Shown piece after piece: positions 35,356 to 42,570 of a stretch of DNA of 64,000 nucleotides. Under the pieces are notes generated by a model. The model searched no databases. It was given only the letters and a program-made list of their open reading frames with translations, and had not been told where the DNA came from. The first letter of the stretch is position 1; every line of letters begins with the position of its first letter. The translations under genes and the position numbers were made by a program. Source of the DNA: Actinomycetes bacterium (GTDB lineage: Bacteria; Actinomycetota; Acidimicrobiia; Acidimicrobiales; Palsa-688); contig JAKCDU010000011.1 of the NCBI GenBank assembly GCA_021838445.1, forward strand, positions 1-64,000, written 5' to 3'.

Positions 35356-38121
35356 ATGGTCCAATCGATCGACACGGCTCTGTCCCGGCGGCGGCCGGGC
35401 GGTGGTGACCGCCCGGCTGTACCGGCCGGGACCCGTCTGCCCCCGCACAACCTCGACGCCGAGAAGTCTCTCCTCGGAGCCATGCTCCTGTCGCGCGATG
35501 CCATCGCTGCGGCCATGGAGACCTGCACCTCGGAGGATTTCTACAAACCGGCCCACGCCCACGTCTTCGACGCCGTCAACGTCCTGTACAACCAGGGCGA
35601 GCCGGCCGACCCCGTGACGGTGGCCGACGAGCTGGCTCGCGCCGGGCTGCTCGACTCGGTGGGCGGACTGGCCGCCCTGGTGGCCCTTCAGGCCGACACC
35701 CCGGCCACCACCAACGCCGCCCGCTACGCCCGCATCGTCGAGGAGCACGCGCTGCTGAGACGGCTGATAGCGGTGGCCGGGGAGATAGCCGAGATGGGCT
35801 ACACCGTCCCCGACGACGTGGCCGCCGCCCTCGACCGGGCCGAGAGCCTGGTGTTCAACGTGGCCGAGCGGCGCGTGACCGACAGCCTCAAACCTCTGAC
35901 CGAGCTGCTCTACGCGTCCATGGACCGCCTGGAGCAGCTGTTCGACCGGGGCGAGAGCATCACCGGGGTGCCCACCGGCTACATCGACCTCGACGAGCGC
36001 CTCTACGGGTTGCAGCCGAGCACCCTGGTGATCGTCGGGGCCCGCCCGGCGGTGGGCAAGTGCCAGGCCTTCGACACCCGGATCGTCGATCCCGACACCG
36101 GCGGGGTGACCACCGTCGAGGAACTGTTTCGACGCCAGCAGGTCCGGCCCCAGCCCCTCGCCGTGCTCAGCCTCGACGGAGACGGCAATCTGGGCCGCCA
36201 CGAGGTGACCCACCTCGTCGACGACGGGATCAAGCCGGTGTTCCGGGTTCGCACCCGGCTGGGGCGGTCCATCCGGACCACCGCGTCGCATCCGTTCCTC
36301 ACCCCACAGGGCTGGCGGCCTCTCGCCGACCTGACCGTGGGTTCGATCATCGGGGTGCCCCGGGTCATCCGGACCGGCTCGGCCGGCCCCATGGACCCCA
36401 TCGAGCTGCGCCTGTTGGCCCACCTCCTCGGCGACGGGGTGGACTCTTCGGCGGCGCCCACCTTCCACGGCCCACCGCCGGCGGTGAGGGCTGAGCTGGC
36501 CGAGCTGGCCCCGACGTTCGGCTGCCGCCTGGTGGCGGCCCGACCGCGGCGCTGGACGGGTGGCGCGGCGCGGGCGGACTCCTACCGGCTGGTGGCCGAC
36601 CGGGGCGCCGTCCACTCCCTCCCCGACCTGCTCCACCGCCACCGGCTCGACGACGTGGCGGGCGACGACCGGGCGGTCCCGGAGCGGATCTTCACCCTGC
36701 CAACCCAGCAGATCGGGCTGTTCCTCAACCGGCTGTTCGCCTCGGGGGGCCGGGCCCGGTGCGAGTACTCCGGGGACGGCCGGGGCCGGGTCTCCTTCGC
36801 CACCCGGTCCCGCCAGCTGGCCCGGGACGTGCAGCACCTGCTCCTGCGCTTCGGTGTGGTCGCCCGCTTGACGTTCCGCTCGACCGAGGGAACAGCCCGG
36901 CGCCTGCCGGGCTGGGAGCTGGACCTGGTCGGCCGGAGCGACGTGGTTCGTTTCTGTACCCGGATCGGGATCTTCGCCCAGGAGGCGGCGGTAGCCCGCA
37001 CCCTGGACCTGGCCCTCACCCACCGTTCGCTCGGCTGGACGCCTGACACCCTGGCCGTAGGGGTGTGGGAACCGGTGTTGGCCGCCCAGGGGGCCCGGCC
37101 CTGGGCCTCGGTCGCCCAGCCATCGGCCATCGGCTCCTCCTTGTCGGCCGGGGGTTCCTCCTGGTCGCGGAGCGCCATTCCCGGCGGTCCGGGCGGTCCG
37201 GGCGGTCCGGGCGGGCCGTTGCCGGGTGGGGCTCCGGCTGGCGCAGCGGGCGGGGCGTCGCGGGCCGCCCGGGCGGCGCTGCTGGTCGACGTGCTCGACC
37301 GGGCCACCCCGGGTGGGGAGAGCGACGTCTACTGGGACGAGGTGGTGGCCATCAAGGCCGACGGTGAGGCCCAGGTGTACGACTTGACCGTCCCGGTCAC
37401 CCGCAACTACGTGGCCGACGACGTGCTGGTGCACAACACCGCCTTCGCGCTGGGCATGGCCTCCCACGCCGCCGTCGAGGCCCGGGTCCCCACCCTGGTG
37501 TTCTCCCTGGAAATGGGCTGCGACGAGATCACCAACCGGCTGCTCGTGTCCGAGGCCCGGGTCGATGCCGGGCGTATGCGCAACGGCCGGCTCACCGAGC
37601 CCGACTGGCCCAAGATCAGCAACGCGGTGGCCCGCCTCGGCGACGCCCCCCTCTTCATCGACGACAACCCCAACACCACGGTCATGGAGATACGGGCCAA
37701 GGCCCGCCGCCTCAAAGCCCGCCACGGAGGGCTGGGCCTCATCATCGTGGACTACCTGCAGCTGATGTCGGGTGGCTCGGCCGAGAACCGCCAGCTCGAG
37801 GTGTCGTCCATCAGCCGGGGCCTGAAGATCCTGGCCCGGGAGCTGGAGGTGCCGGTGGTGGCCCTGTCGCAGCTGTCCCGCCAGCTCGAAGGGCGCGCCG
37901 ATAAGCGGCCCACCCTGGCCGACCTGCGCGAGTCCGGGTCGCTCGAGCAGGACGCCGACGTGGTGATGTTCCTCTACCGCGACGAGATCTACAACCCCGA
38001 CACCGCCGACCGGGGCGTGGCCGAGGTGATACTGGCCAAGCACCGCAACGGGCCGACCGGGAAGGTCCAGCTCAGCTTCTTGGAGCAGTACACCAAGTTC
38101 GTGAACATGGCGAGGGTCTGA
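35356..38121 (+). CDS. dnaB: Replicative DNA helicase DnaB with in-frame intein
   Basis: The precursor has about 921 residues. The exteins together make a DnaB of about 462 residues: an N-terminal domain (RLPPHNLDAEKSLLGAMLLS), a linker, and a RecA-like ATPase with IVGARPAVGK...TAFALGM (Walker A, split by the intein), LIIVDYLQLMSGG and ALSQLSRQLEGR. DnaB unwinds DNA ahead of the fork as a hexamer and is probably loaded by DciA. Splicing is needed to rebuild the P-loop. ATG 35356 starts MVQSIDTALSRRR; the longer open frame upstream runs through the DnaA-box region and is unlikely to be coding. Confidence 0.95.
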   Translation: MVQSIDTALSRRRPGGGDRPAVPAGTRLPPHNLDAEKSLLGAMLLSRDAIAAAMETCTSEDFYKPAHAHVFDAVNVLYNQGEPADPVTVADELARAGLLDSVGGLAALVALQADTPATTNAARYARIVEEHALLRRLIAVAGEIAEMGYTVPDDVAAALDRAESLVFNVAERRVTDSLKPLTELLYASMDRLEQLFDRGESITGVPTGYIDLDERLYGLQPSTLVIVGARPAVGKCQAFDTRIVDPDTGGVTTVEELFRRQQVRPQPLAVLSLDGDGNLGRHEVTHLVDDGIKPVFRVRTRLGRSIRTTASHPFLTPQGWRPLADLTVGSIIGVPRVIRTGSAGPMDPIELRLLAHLLGDGVDSSAAPTFHGPPPAVRAELAELAPTFGCRLVAARPRRWTGGAARADSYRLVADRGAVHSLPDLLHRHRLDDVAGDDRAVPERIFTLPTQQIGLFLNRLFASGGRARCEYSGDGRGRVSFATRSRQLARDVQHLLLRFGVVARLTFRSTEGTARRLPGWELDLVGRSDVVRFCTRIGIFAQEAAVARTLDLALTHRSLGWTPDTLAVGVWEPVLAAQGARPWASVAQPSAIGSSLSAGGSSWSRSAIPGGPGGPGGPGGPLPGGAPAGAAGGASRAARAALLVDVLDRATPGGESDVYWDEVVAIKADGEAQVYDLTVPVTRNYVADDVLVHNTAFALGMASHAAVEARVPTLVFSLEMGCDEITNRLLVSEARVDAGRMRNGRLTEPDWPKISNAVARLGDAPLFIDDNPNTTVMEIRAKARRLKARHGGLGLIIVDYLQLMSGGSAENRQLEVSSISRGLKILARELEVPVVALSQLSRQLEGRADKRPTLADLRESGSLEQDADVVMFLYRDEIYNPDTADRGVAEVILAKHRNGPTGKVQLSFLEQYTKFVNMARV
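36061..37437 (+). mobile_element. Intein in the DnaB Walker A motif
   Basis: This 459-residue intein begins with Cys (CQAFDTRIVDPDTGG) directly after PAVGK and ends VLVHN before extein Thr. Hint blocks are visible: block B TTASHPFLTPQGW (TxxH) and block F VYDLTVPVTRNYVADD. The endonuclease part has LAGLIDADG helix 1 LRLLAHLLGDGV with its acidic residue, but helix 2 IGLFLNRLFASGG has Gly where the catalytic Asp is expected. A Gly/Pro-rich insert (about 37180-37250) precedes the C-terminal splicing blocks. It looks splicing-competent but endonuclease-impaired. Confidence 0.92.
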
Positions 38122-38133
38122 GGGTAACTCGAA

Positions 38134-38811
38134 GTGGCGTCGGAACCGGGTCCCGGCGGGCCGGCACCGGAGGGGGCGGCGACCCGGGCGCCCGGCCTTG
38201 ACCTGGTGTCGCTGGGAGCGGCCGAGAGGTTTGGCACCGTCCTGGCTGATCCGCCGTGGCGGTTCGCCAACCGGACGGGGAAGGTGGCGCCCGAGCACCG
38301 CCGCCTGTCGCGCTACGACACCATGGCGAGTGAGGAGATCGCCGCTCTGCCCGTGGGTGAGCTGATGGCGGCCCGGTCGCACTGCTACCTGTGGGTGCCC
38401 AACGCCCTACTGGCCGACGGTCTGATGGTCCTCGAAGGTTGGGGGTTCGAGTACAAGGCCAACCTGGTGTGGCACAAGGTCCGCAAGGACGGGGGTTCCG
38501 ACGGGCGCGGCGTGGGGTTCTACTTCCGCAACGTGACCGAGTTGGTGCTGTTCGGAGCTCGGGGTCGGCTGCGGACGTTGGCGCCGGGCCGGTCCCAGGT
38601 GAACCTTCTGGCCTCCCGCAAACGGGAGCACTCCCGCAAGCCCGACGAGCTGTACGGCATCGTCGAGGCCTGCTCGCCCGGACCCCGGCTGGAGCTATTC
38701 GCCCGCTACCCCCGGGACGGTTGGGCGGTGTGGGGCCACGAGTCTTCCCCCGGCGTCGTCCCCCGGGGGAAGGCCCACCGGGGCTACCGCGGTGGCCCAC
38801 CCGTCGGCTGA
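38134..38811 (+). CDS. MT-A70-family adenine methyltransferase
   Basis: This 225-residue protein has the MT-A70 catalytic DPPW (residues 39-42, TVLADPPWRF), a YLWVPNALLADGL segment, and the C-terminal HSRKPDELYGIVE plus RLELFAR motifs. The family makes N6-methyladenine; bacterial members act mostly on DNA and are often phage-derived. It starts at GTG 38134, 12 bp after dnaB, so it is probably co-transcribed. No restriction endonuclease is nearby. The stop codon lies in the first copy of a 38-bp direct repeat. Confidence 0.85.
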   Translation: MASEPGPGGPAPEGAATRAPGLDLVSLGAAERFGTVLADPPWRFANRTGKVAPEHRRLSRYDTMASEEIAALPVGELMAARSHCYLWVPNALLADGLMVLEGWGFEYKANLVWHKVRKDGGSDGRGVGFYFRNVTELVLFGARGRLRTLAPGRSQVNLLASRKREHSRKPDELYGIVEACSPGPRLELFARYPRDGWAVWGHESSPGVVPRGKAHRGYRGGPPVG

Positions 38812-38860
38812 GACCTGGGTCACCCACCGGGGCTACCGCGGCGGCCCACCCGTCGGCCGA
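38774..38860 (+). repeat. 38-bp direct repeat spanning the MT-A70 gene end
   Basis: 38774-38811 and 38823-38860 are near-identical 38-bp copies (CCCACCGGGGCTACCGCGG start) separated by 11 bp. The first copy encodes the gene's last residues and its TGA stop. In the second copy TGA has become CGA. This is a recent local duplication. Confidence 0.85.
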
Positions 38861-38863
38861 CAC

Positions 38864-38901
38864 GGCACCGCCGCCCCCTCCGATGAGCGGGCGGCGGTGC
38901 C
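38864..38901. terminator. Hairpin between convergent MT-A70 gene and rplI
   Basis: GGCACCGCCGCCC (38864-38876) and GGGCGGCGGTGCC (38889-38901) form a perfect 13-bp stem with a 12-nt loop, 24 bp from the rplI stop. It is probably a bidirectional terminator without a T-run. Confidence 0.65.
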
Positions 38902-38924
38902 GGTGAACCGTATGGTGCGAGGCG

Positions 38925-39377
38925 TCAGCCCCGGAAGACCTCCACGGTCACCCGGAACTCCACCTCGTTGTGCAGCTTCACCGGCACCTCGTGGGTGCCG
39001 AGCGACTTGATCGGCTCGTCGAGGTGCAGGCGGCGGCGGTCGAGGGTCACCCGGGCCTGCTCGGCGACGGCGTCGACGATGTCGCTGGCGGTGATGGAGC
39101 CGAACAGCTTGGCCTGGTCGCCCGACCCGGCGCGGGCCGGGATGCGGATGACCATCGGAACCAGGGTGCGGGCCACCAGCTCGGCGGCCTCCCGGTCCCG
39201 GGCGTCCTTCAGGTCGCGGGATCGGCGCATGGCGTTGGCCTGGGCCGTGACCCCCCGGGTGGCCATGATGGCGTGCCCCTTGGGCAGTAGGTAGTTGCGG
39301 GCGTAGCCGTCGGCGACTTCGACGATGTCACCGCGCTTGCCAACCTTGTCAACGTCGCTTCGTAGGACGATTCTCAT
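38925..39377 (-). CDS. rplI: 50S ribosomal protein L9
   Basis: This 150-residue L9 has the N-terminal signature VDKVGKRGDIVEVADGYARN and YLLPKGHA, a long connecting helix, and the C-terminal domain with LFGSITASDIVDAV. It is the last gene of rpsF-ssb-rpsR-rplI and starts at ATG 39377, directly after the rpsR stop. Confidence 0.97.
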   Translation of the reverse strand: MRIVLRSDVDKVGKRGDIVEVADGYARNYLLPKGHAIMATRGVTAQANAMRRSRDLKDARDREAAELVARTLVPMVIRIPARAGSGDQAKLFGSITASDIVDAVAEQARVTLDRRRLHLDEPIKSLGTHEVPVKLHNEVEFRVTVEVFRG

Positions 39378-39806
39378 CTAGGCCTCCGCTCCGACCATCT
39401 CACGCTCGGACCCGGAGTCCTCGTCGATGTCTTCGATGTCTTCGACGAACTGGTCGTCGGGGTTAGTGTTGCGCTCGGCGTCATCCGGGCGGGGACCGCG
39501 TGGGCCCCTACCGGGCCCACGCTCGCTGACGGTCCTCTGGGTATGGGGAAGAAGAGCCACCTCGCGGGCGGTCTTGATGGCCACCTGGACGTCCCGCTGG
39601 TGCTGGGCGCAGTTGCCCGTGACCCGCCGGGAGCGGATTCTGCCCCGGTCGCTCATGAAGCGCTCGAGCAGGTTGATGTCCTTGTAGTCGATCCAGGTCG
39701 CGCTGTCCTTGCAGAAGATGCAGACCTTCTTCTTCCCGCGCGGACGGGTGTCCTCGAGGACCCTCTTCGACCCGCGGTCGCGGTCCCTATCGTTGTTCCG
39801 GGCCAT
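39378..39806 (-). CDS. rpsR: 30S ribosomal protein S18 with acidic tail
   Basis: The core S18 domain (about residues 1-88) has [34 protein letters not shown] and [12 protein letters not shown]. Cys-containing CxxC plus a later C/H make this a zinc-type (C+) paralogue. The protein is 142 residues against the usual 75-90. The extra 55 C-terminal residues are rich in Asp/Glu/Gly/Pro ([20 protein letters not shown]). The tail may be unstructured. Confidence 0.95.
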   Translation of the reverse strand: MARNNDRDRDRGSKRVLEDTRPRGKKKVCIFCKDSATWIDYKDINLLERFMSDRGRIRSRRVTGNCAQHQRDVQVAIKTAREVALLPHTQRTVSERGPGRGPRGPRPDDAERNTNPDDQFVEDIEDIDEDSGSEREMVGAEA

Positions 39807-39809
39807 CGC

Positions 39810-40277
39810 TTAGAAGGGCTCCTCGTCGTAGTAGCTGTCGCCGCCGGCCGGCTCGTTGGAGACCGGGCGGCTCGAGGGAGCGCCGCTGTAGGCCGGGGCG
39901 CCTTCGGGAGTGCGCCGCTCGTTGCGGGTGATGGACGCAGTGGCGTAGCGCAGGCTGGGCGCCACCTCGTCGGCGGTGATCTCTATCTTGGAGCGGCGCT
40001 CGTGCTCAGGGGTTTCCCAGCTGCGCTGGTCGAGCCGGCCGCTGACGAGGACCCGGGTGCCCTTGGTCAGGGACTGGGCCGCATTCTCCGCGAGCTGGGC
40101 CCAGCACACCACGTCGAAGAACGAGGTGGCCTCCTCCCACTCACTGGTCTGGCGGTTCTGCCAGCGACGGTTGACGGCCACCCCGAAGGTGGCGGTCGCC
40201 TGACCGGACGGCGTGAAGCGCAGCTCCGGGTCGCGGGTCAGGTTCCCGACGATGCTCACATGGTTTCCGTTGGACAT
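39810..40277 (-). CDS. ssb: Single-stranded DNA-binding protein
   Basis: This 155-residue SSB has an OB fold (VSIVGNLTRDPELRFTPSGQA, FFDVVCWAQLAENAAQSL, GTRVLVSGRL), a variable linker, and an acidic C-terminal tip ending DSYYDEEPF that recruits partner proteins. I chose ATG 40277 (MSNGNHVSIVG) because GGAG lies about 9 nt upstream; the frame extends seven codons further to 40298. Confidence 0.96.
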   Translation of the reverse strand: MSNGNHVSIVGNLTRDPELRFTPSGQATATFGVAVNRRWQNRQTSEWEEATSFFDVVCWAQLAENAAQSLTKGTRVLVSGRLDQRSWETPEHERRSKIEITADEVAPSLRYATASITRNERRTPEGAPAYSGAPSSRPVSNEPAGGDSYYDEEPF

Positions 40278-40278
40278 C

Positions 40279-40644
40279 TCAACTTGCTCCGTTCTCACTC
40301 ACTGCCGCGGGCTCTGCGTCTTGACCCGTGGGGCGGTTGGAACGCACCGTGACCGCCTTGTCGGGGAGACGGATCACCTTGTGGCGGATGACCTCGTCTG
40401 CGAGTCCGAGCATCCGGTCCACCTCGGCCATAGCCGGCGGCTCGGCCATCACGTCCACCAGGACGTAATAGCCCTCGCTGCGGTGGCTCACTTCGTAGGC
40501 GAAGCGGCGCTTACCCCAGCGGTCCACCTTGCCCACAGTGGCACCGTGGGTGGTGAGGAGCTGCGTGGCTCGGTCGAGGACAGACCTGATGGCATCTTCC
40601 TCGAGGCCGGCGTCGAGAATGACCATTACTTCGTAGTGCCGCAT
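40279..40644 (-). CDS. rpsF: 30S ribosomal protein S6
   Basis: This 121-residue S6 starts MRHYEVMVILDAGLEEDAI, with VDRWGKRRFAYEVSHRSEGYYV and a short acidic tail. It is the first gene of the rpsF-ssb-rpsR-rplI operon, preceded by GGGAGGTGG. The leader contains stem-loops described separately. Confidence 0.97.
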   Translation of the reverse strand: MRHYEVMVILDAGLEEDAIRSVLDRATQLLTTHGATVGKVDRWGKRRFAYEVSHRSEGYYVLVDVMAEPPAMAEVDRMLGLADEVIRHKVIRLPDKAVTVRSNRPTGQDAEPAAVSENGAS

Positions 40645-40674
40645 GTGCGGCTCACCACCTCCCTGTGGACCCGC

Positions 40675-40739
40675 CCTGTTCGGTGCGGGGCCCCGGTAGG
40701 TCCGGGGCAGGGTCTCTCAATTGAAGACAGGGCATCCTA
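40675..40739 (-). promoter_or_regulatory. rpsF promoter and structured leader (possible S6:S18 site)
   Basis: On the minus strand a TAGGAT -10 element (40734-40739) precedes a leader with a 7-bp hairpin, GCCCCGG-ACCTA-CCGGGGC (40690-40708). Next comes CCCGC-ACCGAACAGG-GCGGG near 40671-40689, a stem with ACCGAA in the loop. S6:S18 complexes autoregulate rpsF operons by binding leader RNA with an exposed CCG. The match is suggestive only. Confidence 0.35.
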
Positions 40740-40919
40740 CTGGACATCGGCGATAGCTGAACAGCGGCCGCTGGTGCTCGGTACCGAGCCGTTGCGGCGA
40801 ACAGGTCGACAGGGAGAAGTCTGCCAGGTGGGTGTGACAATGGGAAGCGTGCACGCACCGGCTCAGGTTGGGTCTATGGCGGGTGAACGGTCGCTCACCG
40901 GCCTGCGCCGGTCAGGACG

Positions 40920-41480
40920 GTGACGCCGGTGAGGAAAGCCTCCAAGGCGGCCCTACTCGGAGCAACGGCCGTGGCTCTGACCGTCGGGCTGACCGTCGGG
41001 CTGACCGTAGACGTGAGGGCGCCGGCCGGCTCGACCGCAGACGTGAGGGCGCCGGCCGGCTCGCCGACGATGGGATCGGCCACTTTGTCCGTCGCCCCGG
41101 CCTTCGCGATGGGCTCGCCGGGGCGGTCACGGGTGGCGTGCGTTCTAGAAGCTTCGACCACGGCGCAGCAGAATTACGGGCTCATGTACCGCTCGACGCT
41201 GGCCCCCTACGCCGGCATGGCCTTCGTCTTCGACCGGCCCTCGGACGCGCAGTTCTACATGCGCCACACCCTCCTCCCGCTGTCCATCGCCTGGTTCGAC
41301 ACCCAGGGTCGCTTCGAGGCCGAGACGGTCATGGCGCCCTGCCCTGACCAGGTGCAGCTGTGCCCGACCTACGGACCGGGCCGGCTCTACTCGCTGGCCC
41401 TGGAGGTCCCCGCCGGGGGTCTGGGCCCGCTCGGGGTCGGGCCCGGGGCGGTGGCCCACATCGGCGGGCCCTGCCGCTGA
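40920..41480 (+). CDS. Exported DUF192 family protein
   Basis: This 186-residue protein has a signal-like N-terminus (KASKAALLGATAVALTVGL) and a C-terminal DUF192 domain (about 85-186) with YGLMYRSTLAPYAGMAFVF and YMRHTLLPLSIAWFD. DUF192 function is unknown; members are small secreted or membrane-associated proteins. The segment after the signal contains a perfect 27-bp duplication (about 41011-41064) giving two copies of DVRAPAGS. GTG 40920 is the first start, with no clear ribosome binding site. Confidence 0.75.
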   Translation: MTPVRKASKAALLGATAVALTVGLTVGLTVDVRAPAGSTADVRAPAGSPTMGSATLSVAPAFAMGSPGRSRVACVLEASTTAQQNYGLMYRSTLAPYAGMAFVFDRPSDAQFYMRHTLLPLSIAWFDTQGRFEAETVMAPCPDQVQLCPTYGPGRLYSLALEVPAGGLGPLGVGPGAVAHIGGPCR

Positions 41481-41490
41481 GAGGTAACCG

Positions 41491-42402
41491 CTACTGGTGG
41501 ATGAGGGCGGGCACGGCGTTGGCCGCCAGGTGGTAGGTCTCGCCGTCGTCGGGAAAACGCCCGGCTCGCACATCTTCGGCCCAGCGGCCCAGAGCGGAGG
41601 TGGCCTCGGCCTGCAGGGCGGCGTAGCGGCGGACGAACTTGGGGGGGCGCTGGTCATCGAAGCCCAGAACGTCGTGGAACACCAGCACCTGCCCGTCGCA
41701 GTGGGGTCCCGCCCCGATACCGATGGTGGGCACGTCGACCGACTCGGTGATCAACTGGGCCACCACGTCGGGGATGCCCTCCAGCACGATGGCGAAGCAG
41801 CCGGAGTCGCTCAGGGCCCGGGCGTCGTCGATGAGGGCCTTGGCCGCCTCCAGGTCCTTGCCCTGCACCTTGAAGCCCCCCATGGAGTGGAACGACTGGG
41901 GGGTGAGGCCGAGGTGGCCCATGACCGGGATCTCGGCGTCGATGATGGCCTCGACCACCTCCAGGCGCTTGCGGCCCCCCTCCAGTTTGACGGCCTGGGC
42001 CCCGGCCCGGACCAGGATGGCGGCGTTGCGGACGGCGTCGGAGGCACCTGTGTGGTAGCTCATCCACGGGAGGTCGGCCACGACCATGGGCGTTGGTGAC
42101 GTGCGGGCCACCGCGGCGGTGTGGTGGGCCATGTCCTCGACGGTCACGTGCAGGGTGTCCTCGTAGCCGAGGACCACCATGGCGAGGGAGTCCCCGACCA
42201 GCACGAGGTCGACGCCGGCTCCGTCGGCGACGCGCGCCGAGGGAGCGTCGTAGGCGGTGACCATCACCAGGGGTTGCCCGCTGCCCTTACGGGAGCGCAC
42301 CCACGGCGCCGTCACCTTGACCCGCCGGGCTGGCCCGGGAGCGGGCGCGCCCCCCATCGGCGGTGCCGTGGGGATGGTCGACTCGGGGCCATAGGTCGTC
42401 AT
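41491..42402 (-). CDS. panB: 3-methyl-2-oxobutanoate hydroxymethyltransferase
   Basis: This 303-residue PanB catalyses the first committed step of pantothenate synthesis, hydroxymethyl transfer from methylene-THF to ketoisovalerate. Motifs are MVTAYDAPSARVADGAGVD, VGDSLAMVVLGY, KLEGGR, PVMGHLGLTPQS and TIGIGAGPHCDGQVLV. ATG 42402 follows GGAAGGA. About 35 Pro/Gly-rich residues precede the domain. The open frame to 42498 adds nothing PanB-like. Confidence 0.96.
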   Translation of the reverse strand: MTTYGPESTIPTAPPMGGAPAPGPARRVKVTAPWVRSRKGSGQPLVMVTAYDAPSARVADGAGVDLVLVGDSLAMVVLGYEDTLHVTVEDMAHHTAAVARTSPTPMVVADLPWMSYHTGASDAVRNAAILVRAGAQAVKLEGGRKRLEVVEAIIDAEIPVMGHLGLTPQSFHSMGGFKVQGKDLEAAKALIDDARALSDSGCFAIVLEGIPDVVAQLITESVDVPTIGIGAGPHCDGQVLVFHDVLGFDDQRPPKFVRRYAALQAEATSALGRWAEDVRAGRFPDDGETYHLAANAVPALIHQ

Positions 42403-42570
42403 GGCTGGTCCTTCCGCTATGTCCGTCCAGCGCGCTGGGCTGCCGGCGGGGTCTGGTCCGCTCATTGTGGCGCGCCGGGCGCAGGCGCGCCACCCCATGT
42501 TTTCCGTGTGGGCGGCGGGGCTGGGGGGTCGCGGGCGGTGGGGGGTGCGGCGGGCTTCAGCCGGCGGGCT

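Noticed and set aside
35341-38382. 1013-codon minus-strand open frame opposite dnaB
   Set aside because: Product is His/Gly/Val/Arg-rich with no domain; dnaB on the plus strand with its intein explains the region fully.
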